Below, piece by piece: positions 24,487 to 35,292 of a stretch of DNA of 64,000 nt (positions are counted from its first letter, which is position 1; every line of letters starts with the position of its first letter). This DNA comes from Flammula alnicola. Taxonomy: Eukaryota > Basidiomycota > Agaricomycetes > Agaricales > Strophariaceae. Under the pieces are notes generated by a model. That model had not been told where the DNA came from, searched no databases, and saw only the letters and a list, made by a program, of their open reading frames with translations. The stretch is taken from contig JADNRV010000016.1 of NCBI GenBank assembly GCA_015499995.1, positions 124,001 to 188,000 of the forward strand, given 5' to 3'. The position numbers and the translations under genes are program-made.

Positions 24487-25972
24487 ATGAGTTCATATCC
24501 AACAACGAATTCAAGTCTCGTGGATCTACCATCCATCAACGAGGTCTATCGCTTAGCCTACTCGCCTGAACGGTATGGAAAGCGCCCTCTATGGGCCTCT
24601 CCTAGCGACCATCTCTTCTTCCGAGCGCGTCTGCGCTTGATGCCTCATAGGCCATTTTTCTATGAAAACTCAGCACTGCTAGATGACAGCAGCGACGATG
24701 AGACGTCCGGGTGCTCGAGTGGTTCAAGAGGACACGATGGCGCGCTTGAGAGACTGACAAAGATGCCGGTGGATATTCTTTACGAAGTGAGTGTTCCTTA
24801 CTTACTAATGGACGATGACACGGAAGCCTTCTTTCTGTCTACGTGTTCGTTGGTCGTTCGATGTGCCGCATGGCGCGCGCAAGATGGATCGACAGTGTTG
24901 ACTGCAGTGCTGACATCATTTCTCACAGATATTCAGCCATCTCCATCCAACTGATGTCCTTAACCTCTCACGGACCACGAAACGACTGCGCAAAATTCTT
25001 TACGAACAACACGCTCGTTGGGTATGGCGCTCCGCCCTCGCGAGCGTACGCGCCCTTCCCTCATGTCCTACCGATATGACCGAGCCACAATACGCCAGTT
25101 TGGCATTTGATGATTGGTGTCATGTAAGTTTCGTTCCTTTCTCAACCCGAGGCGCATTCCACGGTTGCCAAATGAACTTCCCCGGTGCCGGGATAATCAT
25201 CCCAAGCATCCCACAATGCGCAGGAGGATCGACTTTAAAACTTGAGCTAATTGCTGATTCTCTGCATCTCTTGTCAACCGTTTAGTTCTGCCTCGCTCCC
25301 GAAGTAGAAGAGATTGCCTGGGTGTGCCGAGTCCGATGTTGCCACAAATGCATCAAAAAACAGTAAGTTCCGTCCCCGAAATCCCTAAAACCCACATCGG
25401 ATCATTGTTTGCTGTCCGACATATCTAATCCCCATCGCTTTGATTAGGTTTATATCAGAAGATGAACTCGATCTGTACATTCCGGAGAATGTGTGCATCG
25501 AGAAGCCCGACTCCATTTTCCCTTTTATTTTGTTGCCCCAAAGTCAGTGAAATATTTCGAATTTTTTCTCACTGTGAACTAATATTAAATTTGTGCAGAA
25601 CGCGTTGCAGGGAGAAATAAACCTTTGTATTTCTTGCCGAGGGCGCGAGAGTACCTCGAAGAGCTGGAGGAAGTAGAATCCTTGATGGACGATAAGGCCC
25701 TCGCAAGATGGAGCTATGAGAAGAAGGAAATACAAACTGCGCGTGTCGAGGTATGGAGTTTTTTCCTTTATTTTCATGCCTTTTCTCATTGAACACATTT
25801 CCTCGCGCAGCACGCTAATAAGTGCGAATATTGGAATACACACTGGGCATACCGACGCTCCTCCAAACCCACACCGTCGTACATGTGGGAAATCGCCATC
25901 GTGGTGTGGCTCACCATGCTCCTGACGGGGTTATGGAAAGAGAAATTCCTGGATATCGTCCGTCGCCTTTGA
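24487..25972 (+). CDS. F-box protein (mushroom-expanded family)
   Basis: Likely substrate adaptor of an SCF ubiquitin ligase. The F-box spans the first intron: LERLTKMPVDILYE, then IFSHLHPTDVLNLSRTTKRL, followed by RKILYEQHARWVWRSAL, as in the large agaricomycete F-box family. Exons 24487-24786, 24929-25123, 25286-25362, 25448-25542, 25599-25750 and 25811-25972 keep frame. Introns 1 and 2 are long (142 and 162 bp). A Cys-rich segment (CRVRCCHKC) follows, then IPENVCIEKPDSIFPF and a helical region (EYLEELEEVESLMDD). The tail after 25850 is uncertain: the in-frame stop is at 25970, but family members usually run on, and the other frames stay open to about 26300. Given the base losses elsewhere in the window, the true end may lie further right. 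Confidence 0.8.
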
Positions 25973-26668
25973 ACAAGTTCACCCCCTGTGGGGAGCTCGG
26001 GAAGACACTCGGGCTTCGGGCTTGGATCAAGATGGGGGATTGTCTGATCCGCGATCGCTTGCCACATGAGCGCTTAGCCTCTCAGCCCCACACCGAGACG
26101 AGTTACGGAAGCGCACTCTCGATGTCTTGCCCATGCGACCGGGATCGAGACGCACGTACCTGGTCCTCGATGTCAATTCAAAATTGGACATCGACTCCAT
26201 TTCCGTTGCTTGCCAATTTGAAATATGACGGTATCACCGACTGCGACGTCACCGAACATCCATTCGGTCGAGAGCTCGGGCTTCCCTCGTCGCAACAGTA
26301 GGACTTGCCATTTGGATGTCGTCCAGAAGGATGGGGCAACTTGAAGGATGAGGTTGATTTGGGGTTGATGAGAATCGGATTGAGATGAGCGTTTCGATCA
26401 TCGTCACCCTATTTTCGGACTATAATTTAGTTTATAATGCACGTACTTTTAATGTCTATGGTATAAGCACGTACGTGTCGTATGGGTGAACTGCAAAGAA
26501 ACTTGTCGGAAAATGTGAATTGTGGGGAAGCCTGTTTGGTCCTAACGCTGCAGCCAATTAACAACACATAAATTTCGTTCTCACGTGCCCTCGGGACATT
26601 GTCAACAATTTGAATTTCCGGCAGCCAACGAGCAGCGTACTGCGGAACATCGATACCCAAGAAGCAAA
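25973..26668. other. 3' region of the F-box gene and spacer
   Basis: About 700 bases. The first 330 may still be coding for the F-box protein tail in a shifted frame (for example LRKRTLDVLPMRPGSRRTYL in one frame). The rest is AT-rich intergenic DNA before the kinase gene. Confidence 0.35.
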
Positions 26669-28487
26669 ATGGCACTACCACCACAACTATTTCGCGCTTT
26701 AGAGAACTTCCGCGACCAGGCGAAGGATGCGATATGGGCGTTGTCTTCGTGTCTCTGCCAGCAAACGCCGAAGGTGAAGATCAATGGACGGACGTGTGAG
26801 TCTTGAATGGGTTGCTTCGCTGTTTCGTGTTCGATGGTCTTTTCGGATACTGACATAATTGTGCTTTGTAGTCCAGATTATCAAAGTCCTTGGCGAAGGG
26901 GGCTTTTCGTTCGTGTATCTGGCGCAAGATGAACATAGCGGTGTATGCTTTCCGTCAAATGCTTCCGTGGCTTTTGGAGTCTAAAGACTTGGTGCTATAT
27001 AGAGACAATTTGCGCTGAAGAAGATACGTTGTCCGACGGGATCGCAGGGCGTGAAAGAGGCTATGAGAGAGGTGGAAGCGTATCGGAGGTTCAAGTGAGC
27101 CTTATGCATGGTCCAACACAGTAGAGGTGCTGACACCAATGGTCACATAGGCATCCTAATATCATTCGAATATTGGTACGAAATGCAGTCAATAAACCAG
27201 TCATTAAATGGGTTGCTGAACTGGTTTCAGGATTCCGCCGTTGTGCAAGACCCAGAAGGCGAAGGACAAATTGTGTACCTCTTCCTACCACTCTATAAAG
27301 TGAATTTCCTGAAACTGTACAAACCTTTGATGCTCATATATGGCTTATAGCGCGGAAATCTGCAAGATGTCATCAATGGAAACGTTGTAAACAACCGACA
27401 TTTCCCTGAACAGGAGATGGTGCGCTTGTTCCGCGGCACCTGCCTCGCCGTACGCGCCATGCACGAATATCGTCCAACCACACCGCGTTCGGCAGTCGCC
27501 GCCAAGAAGGGAGCTGCCAATGGCTCCGCGAGCAAGTCAAAGAAGCAGACACATGCAGCGGACGACGACGACAATGACGAGAGGTTCCCACAAGCTGAGG
27601 GAGATGCGGAGGGCGGTTACTCCTACGATGGCGCGTCAGCCAGTGTGCCGCTGGTGACAAGGCACCGCCCAGAAGAAGAGGGCGATGTTGTATTTGATAG
27701 GGACGAGGAAGTGGAACATGCACAACAAGAAGGCTCGACATTGGCGGTTGTGCCTTATGCGCATCGGGATCTGAAACCTGGGTCAGTTCGATTCGTCGCT
27801 CGTGCTTCTAGCAATGTTGATTTATTTACCTTGTCTAATCCAGTAACATTATGATTGCTGATGACGGCAAAACACCTATTCTGATGGACTTTGGGAGCAC
27901 GATGCTGGCCAGAGTCCACATTGAGAATCGGTCACAAGCTCTGCTACAACAGGTCCGTAGCTCCATTTGTGTGGCGGCCTCTGACAAGGACTTAGACGTT
28001 TCGTTTGGTAGGATATTGCGGCGGAGCAAAGTACGATGGCGTACCGTGCTCCGGAACTGTTCGATGTGAAGACGGGACAAACAATAGACGAGAAAGTTGA
28101 CATCTGGGTGCGTTTCTCTATTCTGACGTTGGGATATACAGCCCATCCTAACCCTTCTATCTTCCTCCCTGCAGTCACTCGGCTGTACGCTGTATGCGCT
28201 TGCATACTCTCATTCACCCTTTGAGAACATACAGACAACCGAGCAGGGAGGCTCAATAGCCATGGCCGTGCTGAATGCGCAATATAAGCATCCGCAATCG
28301 GCGTATTCGCAAGGACTGAAAAACCTCATCGATAGCATGTTGAAGGTGAATCCTGCTGAGAGACCGGATATTAACAAGGTGAGTCATGGTTCCTTGTCGC
28401 ATTTTTTCTCCTCGTTTTGCGAGTTACTGACTATGATCCAACCAGGTCATCGAAATGACAGACGGAGTTATACGAAGTCTGTCGTGA
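26669..28487 (+). CDS. STK16/Env7-type serine/threonine protein kinase
   Basis: A 421-residue kinase of the NAK family (human STK16, yeast Env7, a vacuolar-membrane kinase in yeast). Ten exons join in frame, including a 25-base microexon (27151-27175). Visible motifs: glycine loop LGEGGFSFVY, ATP lysine in RQFALKKIRC, HPNIIRIL, catalytic loop AHRDLKPGN, DFGS (Ser replacing the usual Gly after DFG is followed by TMLAR), MAYRAPELF and DEKVDIWSLGCTLYAL. The N-terminal cysteines (CLCQ) could be palmitoylation sites, as membrane anchoring is known in this family. A hydrophilic insert of about 100 residues with acidic and Ala/Lys-rich stretches (27480-27735) lies between the alpha-E helix and the catalytic loop. 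It is tail-to-tail with the zinc-finger gene, about 250 bp between stops. Confidence 0.92.
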
Positions 28488-28739
28488 GGCATATGTTGAA
28501 TACGTCTCCGCCTCCACATCCTAGCCACTATCTCTTACATTGTAGTTTCGACGCTCCTTGATTGGGCTTTTTCTTGCTTACGCTTCTATTTTTATTCCAC
28601 CCTATGGACTTCTATACACGCTTCGAATATAATTCGCACACAGATATTTAAATTTATTCTTGCCCTGGTATGGCAAACAGTAGAGCAGAGGACATCGTCG
28701 TCCACAGGCAGTCATGTCAACGCGCGTCGACAGCAATGA

Positions 28740-29969
28740 TCATGAGACTTCAACCGCTTCCTTTCGTGATAACTTTACGGCGGCCTTCCCTTTCTTCGAC
28801 GCAGCCAATGCACGCTCGCGAGCGTTTTTGGCGCGATCAGACGTCGACCTCACGATATTCTTTACGGATTCTTGAGCCGGTGCCGCTGGAACGTCTTTAG
28901 ATGTGACGCCGTTCCCTGAAGGCACAGATGTCGATGTTGCTTCAGCCTCCAATTTCTTGTGCTTTAGTTTCTTTTGCTTTTTCGGAGGGGAAGACTCCGT
29001 TGTTGTGGATGTCGAGGTAGGGGTCTTAGCACTCGATTGGTCAACCTCGTCGAGTTTCCGCTTCTTCTTGGGTGGAGAGGTCGACTTGGGCTTCGTAGAA
29101 CTCTTCTTCTGATGTTTGGCTGCATATATTGGCTCTGATGCAGGTTTCGAGCTGTCGGGCGGAGCGTTTTCCGAGTTTGAGCCTGAAGCAGCAGCGAGTG
29201 CTTTCTTCTGCGCCTGTTTCGCTCGTTTTTCCTTCATTGTTTCACGGCGCAGTTTTTGGCGAGCGATATGAGCTTTCTATAAAAGTCAATAGCTGATCAG
29301 GAAGGCGTATACGAAGAGAAAAGGATAACACGCACCTTTTTCTCAGCTCGTTTTGAAGTAGCAGACTCGGATGGGGCCAAGGACAGCTTGGGGTTTTCTT
29401 CAGCACTGCGCTTGAGGATCTCCCATGCACTTTCGTCCGGGTCAGAATTTGTAGAAAGGGCTTTAAAATGCTTGACGCGTCGTTCATGTGCCTGTAAAAA
29501 TCCATCGATTTTTTTAAACAAAAAAGATACGATTAACCAAGGAAAGCTGATAGGCAGGTGAGAGCGTACATGCATTGGAGGTTCGGTGTAGTTGCACCAT
29601 TTTCACGCTTTTTAGAAGTTTTCCTGGGCATACGATGCATGCTTTCACTTCGGGGAGGACGGAGACGAGGTACACGGGATCGTTTAGCGCCTGGCTCACG
29701 GTGACGTTGGGATCTTCTTCCTCGTCATCTTCATCTTCTTCTGCGCTTTCTTCCCGCTCTTCTTCGTCTGCCTGCTCATCTAAATTCTCTATTCCTTCCT
29801 CTTCTCCATCCTCCTCGTCATCCTGGGAATCCTCAGAGTCATCAGAGTCCGAAGCTGACTCTTCTGAGTCTGTGTCGTGAATGCCTAGGACCTCCTTCAT
29901 ATCTTCATCCAACCCCAATTCTTCCTCTTCCTGCTTCTTTTGGCGGCGTTTTTCTACACGTTTAAACAT
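28740..29969 (-). CDS. U1-type zinc-finger, acidic and Lys-rich nucleolar-type protein
   Basis: Begins MFKRVEKRRQKKQEEEELGLDED, followed by a long Asp/Glu/Ser tract (about residues 30-95). A zinc-finger-like segment follows: CIVCPGKLLKSVKMVQLHRTSNAH, with Cys-x2-Cys, then His-x5-His, as in U1/matrin-type fingers that bind RNA. After that come ERRVKHFK, a SAWEILKR helix and a Lys/Ala-rich tail with a bipartite nuclear signal (PPKKKRK). The composition fits a ribosome-biogenesis or nuclear RNA-binding protein; I cannot name the orthologue. Three exons. The first junction is imperfect: the coding text stops at Asn, just before GCATGTACG, so it either uses a GC donor or carries a sequence error near 29583. 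The second junction (about 29333/29278) is a normal GT-AG. Confidence 0.75.
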
Positions 29970-30557
29970 TTTTCTTGTAAGTTTAGGGAGAAAGAGGTAG
30001 AGTTATGGTTGAGTCGGCTGTGTTTTTGTCAGAGCCTGAGCGAGCAGCAAATGCCGAAATGGCAGTGACACTTTTCAACGGATATCCGGGCCGGGATCCT
30101 CACTGCTTAAGTAGGGGTCCTGCTTTCGTCGTCAGTAAGAAGGTACACCGTACGTACAGCATGGTAAGCTAAATATCTATATGCCATCTCTAGCCATCCC
30201 ATTGGCCAGCTTTTCATAATTGGGTCTGCAATAAAGGCCTTGGATCAATGGGAATCCGTTGGGTGTGTTGGAAGACAGGCGTATTCAAAGTGTATTAATC
30301 CTCCCTGGTGTTGCCCTAGTACTAGTGGCTTCCGAATAGGCTCTAGGTTTATCCAGAGCTATGAGTATGCATGCTCTCCGCCTATATGATGTGATGCCAG
30401 CCACATTAACATGCGCAGGCCTGCGTGCAGCTCAAGGGGACGAGATTTTAGTGACACAGTCGATCCATATATAGAAAAGCATTCAGATTTTTCTGAGTTA
30501 GTCCAATATTTTATACTAGGAAGTCGTAAACCCCCCGGAATTTCATTGGGGACTACC
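29970..30557. other. Intergenic spacer
   Basis: 588 bases between the zinc-finger gene start and the DUF6535 gene stop. No gene is visible; it contains the zinc-finger gene's promoter on its left side. Confidence 0.45.
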
Positions 30558-32721
30558 CTACTGTGGCATATCATCGCAGGGAACCTTATCCATAATCTTC
30601 GTAATCTTCGACCATCGCTCCCGATCTCCCGGAGATTGAAGAATTAATTCATATCCACCCATGCTGTCCATACGGTTCCGGACTGCTGTTATAACTTGTC
30701 TGGCATGAGGCTCCAGTGACAGCGCCTGGATCTCGCCGGGAGGGAATGCTCTGAACGCTCTGATGATCTGCCGCGCATAAGCCTTCACCTTTTCCCTGTT
30801 TTTCACTTTCTCGATTTCTTCATCGGACCTGTCGGTAGTAGCGGTAGTAGGTAGTAGGTTGCTTTCATACGCAAGCATTATCTCGAACGCGAGTTGCACA
30901 TGAAGGTCATGCTGAGAATCATTCTCCTCGGTGGATGGATTCGAGAAAATCTGTTGAATAAGGGTCCAAATATCTTGGTCATACTCCGCCGTCGTTTGGC
31001 CTTGGGAAACGAGGTTCTTGATGCAGAGCATAAATTGGGCAACTAGGTCTGAGGCAAACGAGGTAAATTACAACGAAATTTGATGGCAATTGAGACGCAC
31101 CTCCAGGCAATCCCCGAGTAGTATTTAACGGCCATCGAATAAATGGTAAGGAATCCACGATTCGAACATCGTTTTCGTTCTTGGCCACTCCCTTTTTTAG
31201 GCGGGTATTGAGACTGCGGATGACGGATTCGATTTGGTATTGGTCAAGTTGTGGGAATGCGCGGCTGTTCATCTCGAGGAAGAAAGCAGAAATGACATCG
31301 CGGCGCTCGTCCTCTGGGGCGGTGTACGTAGATCCGAGGTAGCTAATCATTTCTTTGGAAAGTAAATGAGATTTCGCCTGGGCGCCAATGCTAGTGATGA
31401 CTTGTATTGAGGGCGCCAACGTCAAATCCCTGATGCAATGGTATATAGCATATATCATTTCAAGGCTTTGACCGAGATTCTTGTCGATCCAGACCAACCC
31501 ATGAACGATGTCGCTATTGGCATGGTCGTTGCCTACAGCTTGTGGCTTGCTTCTCGCCTCCCGCCATCGAATGTCGAAGTCGACCCAGTTTTTGTCGGTG
31601 AAGAATGGCTTGTATCTTGAAGAGAGGAAAGGAATGTTATTCAAGCTGGCTGTTGGGCCGAGCAGCCGTACAGCAACGGTTACGAGACGATGAAGGACCC
31701 ATGACTGTGCGGACTTGTATGCACACTGCGGCGCGCGCAGGTGCTTGTCTCTCATAAAAAGAAGTTGGAGAGTGGGAAGCACGGTGGTCGCAACAATAAA
31801 TAGGATCACGAAACCGGAGATGAGAGTAACGAAGAGTGCGACTATGTGGTTTAGATCCCACAAAAGGTCGATGAGACCAGCGAAAAAGAGGACGAGGGAA
31901 GAGTGAAGGAGGACAGGAAGCGCCGTAAGGATGTCAGGTACTTTCCACGTTATCAGGCCTTCGTATCGGATCTGACGCAGTGATATAGCCTCCTTTGGGT
32001 CGAGAGGTGTATCGCGCTCGTATTCGCGGAGCCACTGCGTGCAAAGGACGCCAATAAGCACGGTGGCGAGACTGAGAGCCAGGCTCATAAACCAAAAAAT
32101 GTTGATTCGAATGTCGGTAATTGAAGGAGAGAATGTTGGCGGAGAAGGAAGGGGTGCATTGAGAGCTGCAGTATTCTGAGTATTCGCCGCATGGATTTGC
32201 GCGAGGATCTGTTCCAGAAGGAAGGTATTTACGTCGTTCGGGTCTTGTGATAATCTCTGGTAAGATTCAATGACGAAAGCCGTGACGACCGCAGAGAAAA
32301 GGCCGGCCTGACAGAACACAGTTAGACAGTAAGAAAAAGAACTGCCAAAAAATAGGCAAGAAAAAACTTACGAAAATCAGCAAGTTATCAACTTCTTCTC
32401 TCCATCCGTCGCACATATCACCGTCAAAGCCCCTGACCTTCTCGATGCATGTTTCCCATGGATCGCCGTTTTTAGGAACCGGATACTTGTAGGGAACGCC
32501 GGAAAGCCATGGCTCGGTCTGTGTTTGCTCCTAGACGAAATAATGAGTGTTACGTATACTTCAAGGGCAGGGAAGAAATGAATGCATACATCGAAATTGT
32601 CAATGGTATTCTTTCTTGGTGAACTCCGCTCTGGGCTCGATATCGATTGTGCCGGAAATTCAACAAAAATGGGTTTATCGTCATATTGTGGGTAAACTTT
32701 GACGATGGTACGACGAGGCAT
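30558..32721 (-). CDS. DUF6535 membrane protein
   Basis: A 660-residue membrane protein of a family nearly restricted to Agaricomycetes; function unknown. Exons on the minus strand: 32721-32590, 32530-32372, 32307-31101 and 31042-30558, all in frame. The diagnostic segment GDPWETCIEKVRGFDGDMCD, then GWREEVDNLLIFAGLFSAVVTAF, spans the second intron. Four hydrophobic helices follow: AGLFSAVVTAFVI, INIFWFMSLALSLATVLIGVL, ALPVLLHSSLVLFFAGLIDLL and IVALFVTLISGFVILFIVATTVL. Between helices 2 and 3 lies LCTQWLREYERDTPLDPKEA, also typical. The long C-terminal part is soluble and helical. Such genes are often in variable, lineage-specific regions, which fits the neighbouring gene-poor DNA. Confidence 0.9.
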
Positions 32722-34080
32722 GGCCGTGAAATCGTGAGGAGGAAAACAGCGATTCGTCGAAGAGAACCTCAGAGCTCTCTATAAACCATCAGCCTCAAGG
32801 CTTGGGGTGTAGAATCCCATTCTTCCAGATACGAAGCAAGAAGGTCCTAGGTGCAGTTCTGCACGTTTCATTCAAGCTGTCAATGAATCGACAATGTATG
32901 ACACGGACATGTCGCTGGGAATATAGCTCGCTCCTCGTGGTGTGAAATTGTAGGGATATTTGGCACCATAATAACCAATAATGTTGTTCGAAAAACCGGA
33001 GTCTCATGTCCTCCTGTGAAATTCTTGGTCGATCCAGCATTTATCCTTGTTTCACAGAAGTCAACCCCAACAAAGTGCCCGGAAATGACTCGGATCCGCC
33101 CCGGGCGTAATGGTGATATTTTTATTGGTAGAGGGGACATGCCTCCGATGCATGTCCAATCCTAGGCCACAGTTAAAGCAAGCTTCTTCCGTGGCGTACA
33201 ACAGGCGAGCATGAGGTAGCACTGGCTGGTTGCAGTGGGTAAGAATGCAAGTGTAATTGTCATTGATCAGCGGAGGCTTGCGGAGCATCTTCTGATGGGC
33301 GACAACCTGCAACAACGAGCATTGGCCACAAGGTGGAACAAGCGCCCAGCTGCTATTAACCATTATAAGCATCCGGCCGGGCTTGACGCCTGAGGTGGAA
33401 CTTGAAGCCAGGTAAGTAGTAGTAGGGAGATAGAGTCGCTGCCGCAACCTGAAGTGATTCGGGATTCCGAGTCAGAGATGCAAACAAGGCTCTCGACTGT
33501 AAACTTAACACGTCAATGGAAGAGAAATCCCTGAGGGTAGTCGCACAGGTAGGACAGTACTAAACAAGTTAGTAAATGCTCATTTTGCGCTGACTCGGAA
33601 TAGAGGAGGGATCACTTACGTAACATAAAGTACATACAGTAAACCCATTTTCGTGCCATGAGTCGAGCTAGCTACTTATCAAGGTCGCATAAGTATTTCG
33701 GTCTCAGGGATCGCTCAAATCACGCTGGTTGATTTTACAATCTTTTGCAATGTTGCATTTTGTAATTCTACAAGTTCCTCCTCCAAAATACAAAACAAAA
33801 CCAAAACTGGTTATTATAGCGAAGGTCGAAAGGTTAATGGTAATCAATGCAGGCGTAATGGGTGTCCCGGTGAAAGTCGAAAGAGGAGCCAATGCACGAT
33901 AAAAAGGTTGTATGCGTGGTGTTGATAATGATGACAATGATGATGGTCATGATGCTGAATGCCCTGGATCAGGAACGGATAATTAGAGCTGGAAAAGGGA
34001 ACAGGGAAGCTGAGAAAAGACTCACAATGATGATAAGAATACGTTACGGTCGTCAATGCGCGATGAGGAATGAAAACATC
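32722..34080. other. Intergenic region with a possible small Cys-rich gene
   Basis: About 1.36 kb between the DUF6535 gene and the pheromone gene. The only coding-like text is on the minus strand at 33061-33659 and is listed separately with low confidence. Confidence 0.4.
33061..33659 (-). CDS. Possible small cysteine-rich protein
   Basis: Tentative. From an ATG at 33659 the text reads MARKWVYCMYFML, then a GTAAGT donor. After an acceptor it reads YCPTCATTLRDFSSIDVL, and a third segment has CGQC, TCILTHCNQP and ACFNCGLGLDMH. The repeated Cys-x2-Cys pairs suggest zinc binding. However, the first junction does not keep frame as sequenced, and I recognise no family. The open frame from 33447 to 33061 is 128 codons. 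It may be real with a base error, or chance. Confidence 0.28.
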
Positions 34081-34203
34081 TCATGCGACGACACAGTAGG
34101 CGTTGCCGCCGGATCCACCAGTGTCCTCATTTGATGGTACCGACACATCCTCGGCAGTGGTGGTAGAGCCGAAAAAATAGTTGATGGTGGTGAAGGCGTC
34201 CAT
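34081..34203 (-). CDS. CaaX mating pheromone precursor
   Basis: A single-exon 40-residue peptide with the hallmarks of basidiomycete lipopeptide mating pheromone precursors. It starts MDAFTTINYFFG, with Asp at position 2 and a short hydrophobic/hydroxylated lead, and ends NAYCVVA, a CaaX box with Cys37 for farnesylation and carboxymethylation. A charged pair Glu26-Asp27 precedes the Gly-rich tail TGGSGGNAYC and is the likely N-terminal processing region, by analogy with known precursors. Mature secreted pheromone would bind a STE3-type G-protein-coupled receptor of a compatible mate. No STE3 receptor or second pheromone gene was found in the window. A TATA box sits about 104 bases upstream. 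Identification rests on the pattern only, but the pattern is quite specific. Confidence 0.85.
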   Translation of the reverse strand: MDAFTTINYFFGSTTTAEDVSVPSNEDTGGSGGNAYCVVA

Positions 34204-35292
34204 TTCAACAAAGTGAGGATGGGTGAGGATGAAGAGAGGCTTAGTAGGTTTCGCAGGTACGAGATTGTGATCCTGTTGAGGAAAACTTGAACGTTGACAC
34301 CAGCGTCTTTATACGAAATCACCACCGGCGAGCTTCGAAATTTCACAGTCGCTAGTCATGCCTAAGTTGCGCCACAAAACAAGAGTATATTGATTCTAAT
34401 TGTTCTTTGCAAGCGATATTAATCTCAGAGGCAAGAAGATTTGATACTAAGGGGGAAAAGACAATAAGGGTGACAATAAGGGGGAGACTTCGGGAGAAAA
34501 TAGCATGAATTCGCTCGCATGGATTGGCGTACGCGTCTCGCAAACACAATAAGGAGCCTTGATAAGGGAGCCGGCTGATACTGGGCACGGTTGCAAGAAC
34601 AAAAAGCGAGATCCGGATATGGAAGAATCGTGGGAGAACGCCCTGTTACCATGCCTTTCAACGATAAGCCACAGAAATAGAGTCCTGAATTAGGATACAG
34701 CTGCAGACCCGAGTCGTTCCAGTGCCTATGGATGGTATAACCCATTTATGACCGAGTGAAGTGTGGTGGGGATTGAATAGCCTCGTGGCCGACGGGCGAC
34801 CGGGATTCTATGTTAGCTGAATATTGACTGCTCTACGAACCTGAAGCCTGAACCTTTAGACTTCGCAGCCTAATCCACATAAGCTTTCGAGGACTTTGTT
34901 AAAGTGAATAACAACCCGAACCGGTAAATTAATCCTCATATAAGAGGAGAGGAAGGCACGGAGTATACAAGGGTATACACTGGGTCGCCAGAATTGTCGA
35001 CGAGGTCAAGCAGGTGGTCGCAGATCGTTTTTGGGAGAATTGGTGCAAATATACGGGATGTAGAGATATATGTGATGGTGAAGTGGAGGAGAAAGGGCAG
35101 GATCCACAAATCTAACCGATGGTCTTGTACTCTCAGTCAACAAAGGGAGCTCCTCATTAGGAAAGGTGACCGTGACCTGCGTTACCGAGGTGTATCGTGA
35201 CAACTCGATCACGTGATCCGACGCGTTAAGAGAATTTGAACCATGGCCTGATTTGGAACTACCCACTTTCTCGAATCCGCCACCAATCCACT
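34204..35292. other. Intergenic region, divergent promoters
   Basis: About 1.1 kb between the start of the pheromone gene (minus) and that of the GBD/FH3 gene (plus). Open frames here (34352-34745 minus, 34994-35266) carry no domain. It should contain both promoters; the TATA box of the pheromone gene is listed separately. Confidence 0.5.
34307..34313 (-). promoter_or_regulatory. TATA box of the pheromone gene
   Basis: Minus-strand TATAAAG about 104 bases upstream of the pheromone ATG. The spacing is normal for a highly expressed small secreted peptide gene. Confidence 0.5.

Noticed and set aside
28971..29969. Acidic and Lys-rich reverse frames (28903-29112 and 29575-29880, plus strand)
   Set aside because: Antisense shadows of the zinc-finger gene's low-complexity tracts.
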